Numbered from the stretch's first letter, positions 26,104 to 34,365 are shown. The stretch: 64,000 bases of DNA from Aerolutibacter ruishenii (GCF_007830115.1 NZ_VLKP01000003.1:248001-312000); one strand, 5' to 3'. Numbers and translations: made by a program. Notes: a model not told the origin generated them from the letters alone.

Positions 26104-27330
26104 TTACCGGCTGGTGCCGGATTTCTTGCGGAAGGGCAGCACCGTGCCGGTGTCGGCCTTCTGGAGGTCAAGGTAATCGGCCCAGGCCTGCATCATCTTG
26201 CGGCGCTCGGGCAGGTGGGCAGTGCGGTTGTAGGCGCGGCCGTTGGGATCGCGAACGGCATGCGCCAGCTGGTGTTCGATGTAGTCGGGCCGGAAGTGCA
26301 GCACCTCGTCCAGCACCGTCCGGGCCATCGCACGGAAGCCGTGGGCCGTCATCGTGTCTTTGTCGAAGCCCATGCGGCGCAGTGCGGCGTTGAGCGCGTT
26401 GTCGCTCATCGGGCGCTTGATGCTGCGGCCGCCCGGGAACACATACTGGCTGCGGCTGGTGAGCGGCTGCAGCTCTTCCAGCAGGGCGACCGCTTGCCGG
26501 GACAGCGGGACCAAGTGCGGCTGGCGCATCTTCATCTTGGCGGCCGGGATGTTCCACTCCGCAGCCTCCAGGTCGATTTCCGCCCACTCAGCGTTCCGCA
26601 GTTCGCCCGGGCGGACGAAGACCAGCGGCGCCAGCTGGAGCGCGATCCTGGTCACCAGGTTGCCTTTGTAGGCATCGATGGCCCGGAGTAGGGGCCCGAT
26701 ATCGGTCGCGTCGGTAATGGCGGCGTGGTGCTTCTCCGGCGCCGGCGCAAGCGCACCCTTGAGGTCGACCACGGGGTTGTATCTCGCGCGGCCGGTGGCG
26801 ATCGCATAGCGCATGACCTGGCCGCAGTTCTGCATGACCCGATGCGCGGACTCGATGGCGCCGCGGGACTCGATGCGCCGCGCGACGGACAGGAACTCAG
26901 GGGCGGCGAGGTCGGTGACGGGGCGCTTGCCGATCCACGGGAAGACATCGTTCTCCAGCCATGCGGTCACCTTGGACGTGTAGGCCGGCACCCAGTCGCG
27001 TTTGCTCAGCCACTCGCGGGCGATGACTTCGAAGCTGTTGGCTGCGCGGTCATCTCCGGCCGCCTTCTCGGCTCGCTTGTGGTCCGCGGGATCCACGCCG
27101 GCCGCCAGCAGCTTGCGCGCAGCAGCGAGGCGTTCTCGAGCCTGAGCGAGCGTGACCTCGGGGTAAGTGCCATGGGCGAGCCGCTTCTCCTTTCCACCGA
27201 AGCGGTACTTCTGCCGCCACAGCTTGGCGCCAGTCGGCGAGATCTCCAGGTACAGGCCGAAGCCGTCGAAGAGTCGCTGCACTTTGCCGGTGGGCTTGGC
27301 CTTGCGGACGGCGACATCGGAGAGAGGCAT
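26104..27330 (-). CDS. int: tyrosine integrase, P4 type
   Basis: A 408-residue site-specific recombinase. An N-terminal DUF4102 arm-binding domain covers about 1-85 (MPLSDVAVRKAKPTGKVQRL, then LYLEISPTGAKLWRQKYRF). The core-binding domain covers about 100-200. The catalytic domain shows Arg in RPGELRNAEW, HGFR in TAHGFRAMARTVL, a later His in HQLAHAV and Tyr in GRAYNRTAHLPERRKMMQAWADYL. All key residues are present, so it should be active. Such integrases typically use the 3' ends of tRNA or tmRNA genes, matching ssrA 176 bases away. The start at 27330 is the usual family start; the frame is open 31 codons further. Confidence 0.95.
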   Translation of the reverse strand: MPLSDVAVRKAKPTGKVQRLFDGFGLYLEISPTGAKLWRQKYRFGGKEKRLAHGTYPEVTLAQARERLAAARKLLAAGVDPADHKRAEKAAGDDRAANSFEVIAREWLSKRDWVPAYTSKVTAWLENDVFPWIGKRPVTDLAAPEFLSVARRIESRGAIESAHRVMQNCGQVMRYAIATGRARYNPVVDLKGALAPAPEKHHAAITDATDIGPLLRAIDAYKGNLVTRIALQLAPLVFVRPGELRNAEWAEIDLEAAEWNIPAAKMKMRQPHLVPLSRQAVALLEELQPLTSRSQYVFPGGRSIKRPMSDNALNAALRRMGFDKDTMTAHGFRAMARTVLDEVLHFRPDYIEHQLAHAVRDPNGRAYNRTAHLPERRKMMQAWADYLDLQKADTGTVLPFRKKSGTSR

Positions 27331-27362
27331 CTGGGGGCATCCAAGCGGCGGGGTAGGCCGCG

Positions 27363-27392
27363 TGCCCCCAAATCTGCCCCCACATGCCCCCG
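27363..27392. repeat. three TGCCCCC repeats upstream of the integrase
   Basis: tgccccca at 27363 and 27375 and tgcccccg at 27385, spaced 12 and 10 bases apart. The same core is found twice at the left end of the element. They are likely arm-type integrase sites or integrase-gene operators. Confidence 0.45.
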
Positions 27393-27423
27393 GATTGCAA
27401 CAGCCGCTTGTGGACGCTGGCAA

Positions 27424-27470
27424 ACAAAAAGGGCCTGATCTCTTGGGAAATTCCCTTGAAATCAGACCCT
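27424..27470 (-). terminator. terminator downstream of ssrA
   Basis: agggcctgat (27430-27439) pairs with atcagaccct (27461-27470) with one mismatch, and an inner gggaa/ttccc stem extends the structure. On the minus strand the hairpin is followed by a T-rich run (tttttgttt). It would stop transcripts from ssrA before they reach the integrase gene. Confidence 0.75.
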
Positions 27471-27505
27471 TAGCGTACGTCTGCGGTCACCTGCGAACGT
27501 TCAAA

Positions 27506-27859
27506 TGGTGGAGGTGGGCGGAATCGAACCGCCGTCCGAAGGCACTCCATCCCCGGCACTACATGCTTAGCTCACCGTTAGATCTCGTCCCGGGACAGCA
27601 CGGTGCGCAAAGCGCGCCCAAGGACCAGCCTGCTTTGGGTTAACCAAGGGCTGACAGGCGGCCACCCCCGGCGATTCCGTGATGATGACCCTACGCTGCG
27701 AGCACGGACACAAGCAGTTTCGGGGCTTACGCCTTAAGCGGCGAGAGCGTAGTTGTCGTCGTTGGCAACTAGAGTTTTGCAGCTGGATTTACGAGGAAAG
27801 CTACCCCCTCGGCATGCGCCAGGCGACTTTGCAACCCCCGTCGAAGCCAGTGCACCCCC
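27506..27859 (-). ncRNA. ssrA: transfer-messenger RNA (tmRNA)
   Basis: Rescues stalled ribosomes and tags the unfinished protein. The 354-base RNA begins GGGGGTGCACTGGCTTCGAC (27859 downwards) and ends CGGTTCGATTCCGCCCACCTCCACCA. The first seven bases pair with the 3' CACCTCC, giving the tRNA-like acceptor, and the T-loop is TTCGATT. The tag reading frame at 27734-27766 encodes ANDDNYALAA then TAA, with the resume codon GCC. CCA is encoded. A good sigma-70 promoter lies upstream. smpB, its protein partner, is only 2.4 kb away. A phage-type element abuts its 3' end. Confidence 0.96.
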
Positions 27860-27887
27860 GGGGACAGCCAACATCGCTGACAACCCC

Positions 27888-27915
27888 AGTATAGGGCCGC
27901 GCGGGCGGTACTCAA
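27888..27915 (-). promoter_or_regulatory. sigma-70 promoter of ssrA
   Basis: On the minus strand TTGAGT (27915-27910) and TATACT (27893-27888) are separated by 16 bases, placing the start about 20 bases before the mature tmRNA 5' end, as expected for a precursor trimmed by RNase P. Confidence 0.8.
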
Positions 27916-27986
27916 GGGGGCACGCCGCGGGATGTTGCAACCGTTCAGTGACATGCTCTCCACGGCCACGCGCTATGCTCGCGCGC

Positions 27987-30176
27987 ATGATTTCACTCGA
28001 TCCTGTGTCCAGGAACGACCATGGACTCCGCGGGCGAGCCGGGCCGCGTAAACACCTGTTGGCACTGGCGGTACTGCTGGGCTCTCTGGGCATTGTCGTG
28101 GCGCTGTGGCGCGTGGCCTACCAGCGGGAGCTGGAAGCGTCGCGCCAGGGGTTCGTCCAGGATGCCGAAACCGTCGTCGAGCGCGTGCGCCAACGAATGG
28201 TGAAGCATGAGCTGGTGCTGATGGGGGGAGCCTCACTGTTCGCGTCCATCGCCCGCCCGACGCCCGGGCAATGGCGGGCCTACGTGGACCAGTTGGAGAT
28301 CACGAATCGTTTCCCGGGCATGGTCGGGCTTGGTTTTGCCGGCTATGTCAGCCAGGCGCAGATGATCGCCCTGCAACGGGAATGGATGGAATCGGGCTAC
28401 GGGCGCCTGGAGGTCTCGCCCAGGGGCATCCGGCCTTATTACGGGCCGATCCTGTACCTGGAGCCACGGACCGCCGTCAATTCCCGCGCCGTTGGCTTCG
28501 ACATGTTTTCCGAACCAGTACGGCACCGGGCCATGGCGGATGCCGGGGATATGGCGATGCCGCGCCTGACAGGCCTCGTCCAACTGGTACAGGACGGGGA
28601 CCAGCAGCGTGAGAGCGTCCTGCTGTATGTCCCGGTCTATCTCGGAGGACTGGAACCCAGGACGCTGTCGGGGCGCAGGCAGGGGCTGTTGGGCTGGGTG
28701 TATGCGCCCATGCGGCTGGAGCCCTTCGTGCGGGCTGCTCTGGGCGAAGCGGGGGCAGGCTCCGATCTGCGCTTCAGCATTGCGGATGTCACGGATGAAG
28801 GGGCGCGACCGCTGTTCTCCTCGCTGCCTTCCCCGCGCAAGCAGCCCCCGGCTTTCGTGCATGTATTCGAACTGGACCACTACGGCCGACGGTGGCGGTT
28901 CACCTTCCACTCCGGGCCCATCGCCGTCGCGGCGCCCCAACTGCGCGGCCTGTACTGGACCGGGGCCCTGGGCGTGCTGGTGTCGCTGCTGATGTATGCG
29001 GTGGCGTGGACACTGGTCAGGACCCAGGCACGCGCCCGCGCGTTGGCGGAACGCATGACCGAGGACCTCCGTCGCAGCGAGGAGCGCTTCCGCATCGCGG
29101 TTGAGCATTCGGCCATCGGCAAGGCGCTGCTCGACAGGGACGAGCGCGTCGTGGGCGTGAACGCCGCGTTGGCCAAGATCGTAGGACGTGACCGTGGCTC
29201 GTTGGCCGGGACGGCCCTGTCCTCGCTGTTTGCGGTGGGCGAATCCAGGGAGAGCATCGACGAGCAGGGGATCCGCCGCAGCAACCGGCAGATCGTGCGG
29301 CAGGACGGCGACGTGCGCGAGGTGCAACTGACCTTCTCGCCCATCCCGGGAAACGTTGGCCAGGATGTCGCCAGCCTGGTGCAGGTGGAGGACATTACCG
29401 AGCGCGTGCGCGCCGAGGCCCGCGTGCACGCACTCAACCGCACGTTGGAGGCGCGGGTCGCGCTGCGCACCCGTGAGTTGAGCCAGGCCAACCAGGAACT
29501 GGAGGCGTTCGCCTATAGCGTGTCGCACGACCTGCGGGCGCCGTTGCGCGCCATCGACGGCTTCAGTCGCGTCCTGATCGAACGCTACGCGCGCGTGATG
29601 GACGAGGAGGGGGTGGATTACCTTGGCCGGGTGCGAAAGGCGGCCTCGCGCATGGGCGAGTTGATCGACGCGCTGCTCAAGATGTCGCGCGTGGGGCGTG
29701 GCGAGATGCGGCTGGCGCGGCTGGACCTGAGCCGCCTTGCCGGCGAAGTGGTCGAGGAACTGCGGCTGTCCGCGCCCGAACGCCACGTCGACGTGGTGAT
29801 CGCCCCGGGCATGGCCGCGGAGGGAGATGCGGCGCTGGTGCGCAACCTGCTCGGCAACCTGCTGGGCAATGCATGGAAGTTCACCCGCAACCGGCCCGAT
29901 GCGCGCATCGAGATTGGCGTCACCGGTGAACGCGACGGCATGGTCGAGTTCTTCGTGCGCGACAACGGCGCCGGCTTCACCCAGGAGTACGCGGACAAGT
30001 TGTTCCGTCCGTTCCAGCGCCTGCACCGCCAGGAGGAGTTTGCAGGCCACGGCATTGGACTGGCGTCGGTGAAGCGCATCGTGGAACGGCACGGCGGCGA
30101 GGTTCGTGCGGAAGGCCGCGAGGGCGAGGGCGCCGCGCTCCACTTCTCGCTGCCGGCGATCATGGAGAAGTTTTGA
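27987..30176 (+). CDS. membrane sensor histidine kinase (CHASE-PAS-HisKA-HATPase)
   Basis: A 729-residue orphan sensor kinase from the ATG at 27987; an ATG at 27975 is possible. A membrane span lies at about 23-44, a periplasmic CHASE domain at about 70-310 (GLGFAGYVSQAQMIALQREW, AVGFDMFSEPVRHRAMADAG), and a second span at about 320-342. A PAS domain (EERFRIAVEHSAIGKALLD) and coiled coil follow. HisKA has the phospho-acceptor His514 in AYSVSHDLRAPLRAIDGFSR. The ATPase shows the N box (GNLLGNAWKFTRN) and G boxes (DNGAGF, GHGIGLASVKRI). No response regulator is adjacent. CHASE domains sense small extracellular ligands, which cannot be named here. Confidence 0.9.
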   Translation: MISLDPVSRNDHGLRGRAGPRKHLLALAVLLGSLGIVVALWRVAYQRELEASRQGFVQDAETVVERVRQRMVKHELVLMGGASLFASIARPTPGQWRAYVDQLEITNRFPGMVGLGFAGYVSQAQMIALQREWMESGYGRLEVSPRGIRPYYGPILYLEPRTAVNSRAVGFDMFSEPVRHRAMADAGDMAMPRLTGLVQLVQDGDQQRESVLLYVPVYLGGLEPRTLSGRRQGLLGWVYAPMRLEPFVRAALGEAGAGSDLRFSIADVTDEGARPLFSSLPSPRKQPPAFVHVFELDHYGRRWRFTFHSGPIAVAAPQLRGLYWTGALGVLVSLLMYAVAWTLVRTQARARALAERMTEDLRRSEERFRIAVEHSAIGKALLDRDERVVGVNAALAKIVGRDRGSLAGTALSSLFAVGESRESIDEQGIRRSNRQIVRQDGDVREVQLTFSPIPGNVGQDVASLVQVEDITERVRAEARVHALNRTLEARVALRTRELSQANQELEAFAYSVSHDLRAPLRAIDGFSRVLIERYARVMDEEGVDYLGRVRKAASRMGELIDALLKMSRVGRGEMRLARLDLSRLAGEVVEELRLSAPERHVDVVIAPGMAAEGDAALVRNLLGNLLGNAWKFTRNRPDARIEIGVTGERDGMVEFFVRDNGAGFTQEYADKLFRPFQRLHRQEEFAGHGIGLASVKRIVERHGGEVRAEGREGEGAALHFSLPAIMEKF

Positions 30177-30209
30177 CGCTGCGTCCCGGAGCGATCAGGT
30201 TCGCGCCGC

Positions 30210-30719
30210 TCAGGCGTCCTTGTTGTGCCGGCGCATCACGCGCTGCTTCTCGCGTTGCCAATCGCGCTCCTTGCTGGCATCGCGCTTGTCATGCGACTGC
30301 TTGCCCTTGGCCAGGCAGACCTCGATCTTGACCTTGTTGCCCTTCCAGTACAGCGAGGTAGGCACCACGGTGTAACCCTCGCGCTGGACGCGGCCGATGA
30401 GATTGTCGATCTCGTGCCGGTGCAGCAGCAGTTTTCGCGTACGTCGCTCATCGGCCACCACGTGGGTGGAGGCGGAGATGAGCGGCGTGATCTGCGCGTT
30501 GTGCAGGTACATCTCGCCATCGCGGATGTGGGCGTAGCTCTCGCCGATGTTGGCGCGGCCGGCACGGATCGCCTTCAGTTCCCAGCCCTGCAGAGCCAGC
30601 CCCGCTTCGTATTTCTGTTCCAGGTGGTAGTCGTGCCGCGCACGCCTGTTGGACGCGATGGTGCCGCCACCCGCGCCCTTTGCCTTATCCTTGCCGGTCT
30701 TGCCATTGTTCTTTGCCAT
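30210..30719 (-). CDS. smpB: SsrA-binding protein SmpB
   Basis: Binds tmRNA and brings it to stalled ribosomes. From the ATG at 30719 the protein has 169 residues. The first 25 (MAKNNGKTGKDKAKGAGGGT) are basic and extended compared with E. coli. The OB-fold core has NRRARHDYHLEQKYEAGLAL, GWELKAIRAGRANIGESYAHIRDGE and GYTVVPTSLYWK. The C-terminal tail KRDASKERDWQREKQRVMRR inserts into the mRNA channel. It is divergent from ratA (43 bases apart) and close to ssrA. Confidence 0.97.
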   Translation of the reverse strand: MAKNNGKTGKDKAKGAGGGTIASNRRARHDYHLEQKYEAGLALQGWELKAIRAGRANIGESYAHIRDGEMYLHNAQITPLISASTHVVADERRTRKLLLHRHEIDNLIGRVQREGYTVVPTSLYWKGNKVKIEVCLAKGKQSHDKRDASKERDWQREKQRVMRRHNKDA

Positions 30720-30762
30720 CAGGCCTATTGTCCCCGAAAGTGGGGGCCACAGGCGACCACCC

Positions 30763-31197
30763 ATGCCAAGCATCCGCCGTTCCGCCCTTGTCGAACACTC
30801 CGCCGCGCGCATGTACGCGCTCGTCAACGACGTCGAGGCCTACCCGCGGCGGTTTGAATGGTGCGAAGCCGCCCAGGTGCTGGAGGAGGGCGAGGGGCGC
30901 AAGGTGGCCCGGTTGGACCTGCGCATGGGCGGGCTGCGCACCTGGTTCAAGACCGAGAACACGCTGGCGCCGCCGCACCATATCGACATGCGCCTGCTTG
31001 ATGGCCCGTTCCGCAAGCTGGGCGGGCGCTGGGAGTTCCATTCCCTCGATGAGTCCGCGTGCAAGGTGACCCTCACGTTGGACTTCGAGCCCTCGGTGAA
31101 GCTGTTGGGTGCGGCGATGGCGATGGGGTTCCAGGGCCTGGCTGATCGGATGGTGGATGATTTCGTGCGCGTCGCCGACCGGGGCAGCGCTGCGTGA
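30763..31197 (+). CDS. ratA: RatA family START-domain protein
   Basis: A 144-residue polyketide cyclase/START-fold protein. E. coli RatA has been reported to bind the 50S subunit and block subunit joining, and its homologue Coq10 binds ubiquinone. Signatures are MPSIRRSALVEHSAARMYAL, VNDVEAYPRRFEWCEAAQV and LDFEPSVKLLGAAMAMGFQGLADRMVDDFV. The gene pairs with rnfH through a GTGA stop/start overlap and is divergent from smpB, the arrangement conserved in many gammaproteobacteria. Whether it is a toxin here is not shown. Confidence 0.92.
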   Translation: MPSIRRSALVEHSAARMYALVNDVEAYPRRFEWCEAAQVLEEGEGRKVARLDLRMGGLRTWFKTENTLAPPHHIDMRLLDGPFRKLGGRWEFHSLDESACKVTLTLDFEPSVKLLGAAMAMGFQGLADRMVDDFVRVADRGSAA

Positions 31198-31463
31198 AGG
31201 TGCAGGTGATCCGGGCGTGGCCCCACCGCCATGAGGTGGTCGAACTGGTGCTGGCGCCAGGCGCCTGCGTGCGTGACGCCGTCGCCGCGGCTGGCTGGGC
31301 CGGGGAGGCGGATGTCGCCGGTTTTGCGGTGTTCGGTGCCAAGGCAGACCCGGCCGCGGTCCTGGCGGAAGGCGACCGGGTGGAAGTGCTGCGCGCGCTC
31401 ACCGTGGATCCCAAGGTGGCCCGCCGCAAGCGTGCCGAAGCTCGACCGGCCGGGAAGCGTTGA
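31194..31463 (+). CDS. rnfH: RnfH family ubiquitin-fold protein (RatB)
   Basis: An 89-residue beta-grasp protein of the RnfH/RatB family with MKVQVIRAWPHRHEVVELVL, ACVRDAVAAAGW, GFAVFGAKADPAAVLAEGDRVEVLRALTVDPKVARRKRAE. It starts with GTG overlapping the ratA stop and is therefore translationally coupled. The molecular function is not established for the family. A bidirectional terminator follows. Confidence 0.92.
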   Translation: MKVQVIRAWPHRHEVVELVLAPGACVRDAVAAAGWAGEADVAGFAVFGAKADPAAVLAEGDRVEVLRALTVDPKVARRKRAEARPAGKR

Positions 31464-31467
31464 ACGA

Positions 31468-31494
31468 GAAAGGGCCGCGAATAGCGGCCCTTTC
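31468..31494. terminator. bidirectional terminator between rnfH and bamE
   Basis: A perfect 11-bp stem (gaaagggccgc / gcggccctttc) with a 5-base loop lies between convergent genes, and the A/T ends give short U-runs on both strands. Confidence 0.85.
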
Positions 31495-31519
31495 CGATGC
31501 CCGGTCGCGTGGGACGGGC

Positions 31520-31909
31520 TCAGCGCCCCTTCTTCTTGTCCTTCGCGAGGTTCGGACCGAACTGCTTGCGCGCGGACTTGGCCAGGGCTTCGTCCTGCTC
31601 CGGGAAGTAGTCGCCTTCCCAGCGGGTGACCGCATCACCCTCGAAGTGGATGGTGAGGTTCTTTTTCTCGATGCGGGCCAATCGGCCCACGCGCTGGGTG
31701 GCGGTGTAATCCCAGCGGGACTGGCTGAAGGGGTCGGCGATGGACGGCGTGCCCAGCAGCAACTGCACCTGCTGCTTGCTCATGCCCACCTGGAGCTGGT
31801 CGACCGCGCTCTTTTCCAGCAGGTTGCCCTGGTAGATGGGCTGGCGGTAGACGATCCCGCAACCGGAGGTGGCAAGGGCAAGGGTGAGGACCAGGACGAG
31901 CTTTCGCAT
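31520..31909 (-). CDS. bamE: outer-membrane assembly lipoprotein BamE
   Basis: Lipoprotein subunit of the BAM complex that inserts beta-barrel proteins in the outer membrane. From MRKLVLVLTLALATSGCG (ATG at 31909) it has 129 residues, with the lipobox Cys at residue 17. SmpA/OmlA-fold core: YRQPIYQGNLLEKSAVDQLQ, VGMSKQQVQLLLGTPSIADPF and RWDYTATQR. The C-terminal tail is Lys-rich. It is divergent from fur (89 bases between the starts), the same pairing found in other gammaproteobacteria. Confidence 0.95.
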   Translation of the reverse strand: MRKLVLVLTLALATSGCGIVYRQPIYQGNLLEKSAVDQLQVGMSKQQVQLLLGTPSIADPFSQSRWDYTATQRVGRLARIEKKNLTIHFEGDAVTRWEGDYFPEQDEALAKSARKQFGPNLAKDKKKGR

Positions 31910-31998
31910 TGGGTTTCGCGGCAGGCGGATATCGGCCCGATGATACACTGAAGGTCCGTTTGCGCGCCCGCCGCGTGCCGTCCGTTCATGGAGACGAC

Positions 31999-32403
31999 AT
32001 GGAATCGCAAGACCTGCGCAATGCCGGTTTGAAGGTCACCCACCCGCGCCTGCGCATCCTGCAACTGCTGGAGCAGGCCAAGCCACGGCACATGACCGCC
32101 GAAGACATCTACCGCCACCTGCTGGAGCAGGGCGAGGACATTGGCCTGGCCACGGTGTACCGCGTGCTGACCCAGTTCGAGGCGGCGGGACTCGTGTTGA
32201 AGCACAACTTCGAGGCTGGCCAGTCGGTGTACGAGTTGGACCGTGGCGACCACCACGACCACATGGTGGACGTGGACACGGGCAAGATCATCGAGTTCGA
32301 GAGCGAGGAAATCGAGGCGCTGCAACATACGATCGCGGCCAAGTACGGCTACGAGATCGAGGCGCATTCGCTGGTGCTGTACGTGCGCAAGAAGCGTGGC
32401 TGA
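31999..32403 (+). CDS. fur: ferric uptake regulator Fur
   Basis: Iron-responsive repressor of 134 residues from the ATG at 31999. The winged helix has LRNAGLKVTHPRLRILQLLE, AEDIYRHLLEQGEDIGLATVYRVLTQFEAAGLVL. The dimerisation domain has the metal site HHDHMVDVDTGKIIEFES and ends HSLVLYVRKKRG. The protein contains no cysteine at all. The CxxC pair that binds structural zinc in E. coli Fur is replaced by VDVD, so this Fur must rely on His/Glu/Asp metal sites, as believed for cysteine-poor Fur proteins. An upstream in-frame ATG was rejected because it would lie in the bamE-fur promoter. Confidence 0.95.
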   Translation: MESQDLRNAGLKVTHPRLRILQLLEQAKPRHMTAEDIYRHLLEQGEDIGLATVYRVLTQFEAAGLVLKHNFEAGQSVYELDRGDHHDHMVDVDTGKIIEFESEEIEALQHTIAAKYGYEIEAHSLVLYVRKKRG

Positions 32404-32501
32404 TACCACGGTTATACAGGCGACACGCCCGCAGGAGGGGCGGTTTTGCGCAACTGCCGGGCGCGCATGGCGCCAGGCTTGAGCGGAACAGCGCCGATAG
32501 C

Positions 32502-34169
32502 TTAGTCCACGTCCGCGAGCAGGCGTTTGGCCGCCGCGCGTGCTTCCCTGGTCAACTCCACGCCACCCAGCATGCGGGCGAGTTCTTCCTCGCGGGCCTT
32601 GGGGTCGAGCTTCTGCACCGCGCTGCGGGTAATGCCTTCGCTGGCCGCCTTGCTGACCCGGTAGTGGGCATGTCCCTTGGCGGCCACCTGGGGCAGGTGG
32701 GTCACGCACAGCACCTGCCGACTGGCACCGAGCGCCCGCAGCTTCTGGCCCACGATGTCGGCCACCGCACCGCCGATGCCCGAGTCCACCTCGTCGAACA
32801 CCATGGTCTGCACGGCATCCAGGCCGAGCGCCGCCACTTCGATGGCCAGCGAGATACGGGACAGTTCGCCGCCCGACGCCACTTTCCGCAGGGCACGGGC
32901 GGGCTGGCCGGGATTGGCGGCCACGAGGAATTCCACGCGCTCGGCGCCGTTGGCATCGGGCCGCTCTGCCTCTAGGGGCTCCAGCGCGACGGTGAAGCTG
33001 CCGCCGCCCATCCCGAGCTCCCCGATCAGGGCGGTGGTGGCCTCGGACAGGGATCGGGCGGCTGTCTGGCGCGCTTCGGTCAGGACGGCGGCGGCAGCTT
33101 GCCACGCGGCCTTTGCCGCCTCGATCTCGCCTTCCAGCTGTTGGACGCGGACACCTGCGGTACGCAGGACCTCCAGTTCTTCCGCCAGACTCTCGCGATG
33201 AGCCGCCAACTGATCGGGGTTGACCCGGTGCTTGCGTGCCAGTTCGTGCAGGCGTCCGAGTCGGCGTTCCAGCCCTTCAAAGGCGCCCGGGTCGAGGTCC
33301 AGGTCGCTGCGCACGCGGTCCAGCACCACCAGTGCCTCGTCGATCTGGATCGCGGCGTTGTCCAGCATGGCATCCACGTCCAACAGACGCGGCTCATGCT
33401 CGGCGACGCGCTGGAGATCGTGCCTGGCCTGCTGGAGCTGTCGGGCCAGCGATGGTCCGTCGTCGCCTCCCAGGCGCGCAAAGGTGCCCTCGCACGCGGT
33501 GATCAGGTCGGTCGCATGGGCCAGGCGGCGGTGGTCCGCCTGCAGCCTGGCGATGGTGTCCGCATCGAGTGCCTCCCGGTCCAGCTCGGCGAACTGGTGT
33601 TCAAGCCAGGCCGTGCGTTCCGATACATCGCCACGGGCGGACAGGGCATCGCGCTCCTGCAGCAGTGCGCTCCATTGGCGGGCGGCCCCGGCGACGGCGG
33701 CGCGAGGGCCTTCGGTGCGGCCGTAGGCGTCCAGCAGCGCAAGCTGGCTGGGCTTGGACATCAGGGCCTGGTGTTCGTGCTGGCCATGGATTTCCACCAG
33801 GCGCGTGGCCAGATCGGACAGTTGCGACAACGTCACCGGTCGGCCGTTGATCCAGGCCTTGGAGCCGCCATCGGCACGGATGACGCGGCGGACCTGGCAC
33901 CCATCCTCTTCGTCCAGTTCGTTCTCGCGCAGCCATGCCGTTGCGGTGGGAGTGTCCGCAAGGGCGAAATCGGCCACCAGTTCGGCACGTGCCGCGCCAT
34001 GGCGGACGACGCCGCTGTCGGCGCGCAGGCCCGAGACCAGCCCCAGCGCATCCACCAGCAGGGACTTGCCGGCGCCGGTTTCGCCGGAAATGACGGTCAG
34101 GCCGGGACCGAACGCCAGCTCGGCTTCGGTGACGACGGCGAATTGCTTGATGGAGAGGTGGGTCAGCAT
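32502..34169 (-). CDS. recN: DNA repair protein RecN
   Basis: SMC-like ATPase that acts in double-strand-break repair. From MLTHLSIKQFAVVTEAELAF (ATG at 34169) it has 555 residues. Walker A is GETGAGKS near residue 30. The long coiled-coil arms fill about 150-370. The signature SGGELSRISLAIEV lies near 430, and Walker B is MVFDEVDSGIGG. The C-terminal VTHLPQVAAKGHAHYRVSK is typical. The open frame extends 64 codons upstream but the conserved start is clear. It is divergent from hrcA (196 bases). An SOS box was not recognised. Confidence 0.96.
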   Translation of the reverse strand: MLTHLSIKQFAVVTEAELAFGPGLTVISGETGAGKSLLVDALGLVSGLRADSGVVRHGAARAELVADFALADTPTATAWLRENELDEEDGCQVRRVIRADGGSKAWINGRPVTLSQLSDLATRLVEIHGQHEHQALMSKPSQLALLDAYGRTEGPRAAVAGAARQWSALLQERDALSARGDVSERTAWLEHQFAELDREALDADTIARLQADHRRLAHATDLITACEGTFARLGGDDGPSLARQLQQARHDLQRVAEHEPRLLDVDAMLDNAAIQIDEALVVLDRVRSDLDLDPGAFEGLERRLGRLHELARKHRVNPDQLAAHRESLAEELEVLRTAGVRVQQLEGEIEAAKAAWQAAAAVLTEARQTAARSLSEATTALIGELGMGGGSFTVALEPLEAERPDANGAERVEFLVAANPGQPARALRKVASGGELSRISLAIEVAALGLDAVQTMVFDEVDSGIGGAVADIVGQKLRALGASRQVLCVTHLPQVAAKGHAHYRVSKAASEGITRSAVQKLDPKAREEELARMLGGVELTREARAAAKRLLADVD

Positions 34170-34365
34170 GCGGAGCGATTGTGCCGGGTGCGGGGCTGTG
34201 GGCCAAGCGGGTGTGGGTAGACCCTGGCATGGCCGCATCGCACGCGACGAGACTGGCAGGAGCGGGGCAGTCGGGAAGGTCCAGCGGGGCAACGGGCCCC
34301 AATCCCCGGCGCCATACGGCGGGTGTTCGCTTGCGCCCCGGCGGCCGCGCGCATATATCAACAGG

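Larger units (their letters stand above)
17546..27505 (-). mobile_element. reduced prophage or phage-satellite-like element at ssrA
   Basis: All phage-type genes here point leftward. The block is bounded on the right by the ssrA 3' end with the integrase beside it, and on the left by the cyanophycinase terminator. Contents from right to left are: integrase, three small coupled genes, AlpA-like regulator, two small genes, replication-type protein with iterons, HNH nuclease, HTH protein, HK97-type capsid and tape measure. Terminase, portal, protease, head-tail connectors, tail fibres and lysis genes are missing. Repeated TGCCCCC words at both ends support the boundaries. The exact left junction is uncertain by about 150 bases. 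Confidence 0.8.

Noticed and set aside
30763-31463. Calling ratA-rnfH a proven toxin-antitoxin pair
   Set aside because: The pair is widespread and conserved in core genomes. The toxin role is disputed, and RatA homologues also bind quinones; the sequence gives no support for antitoxin function.
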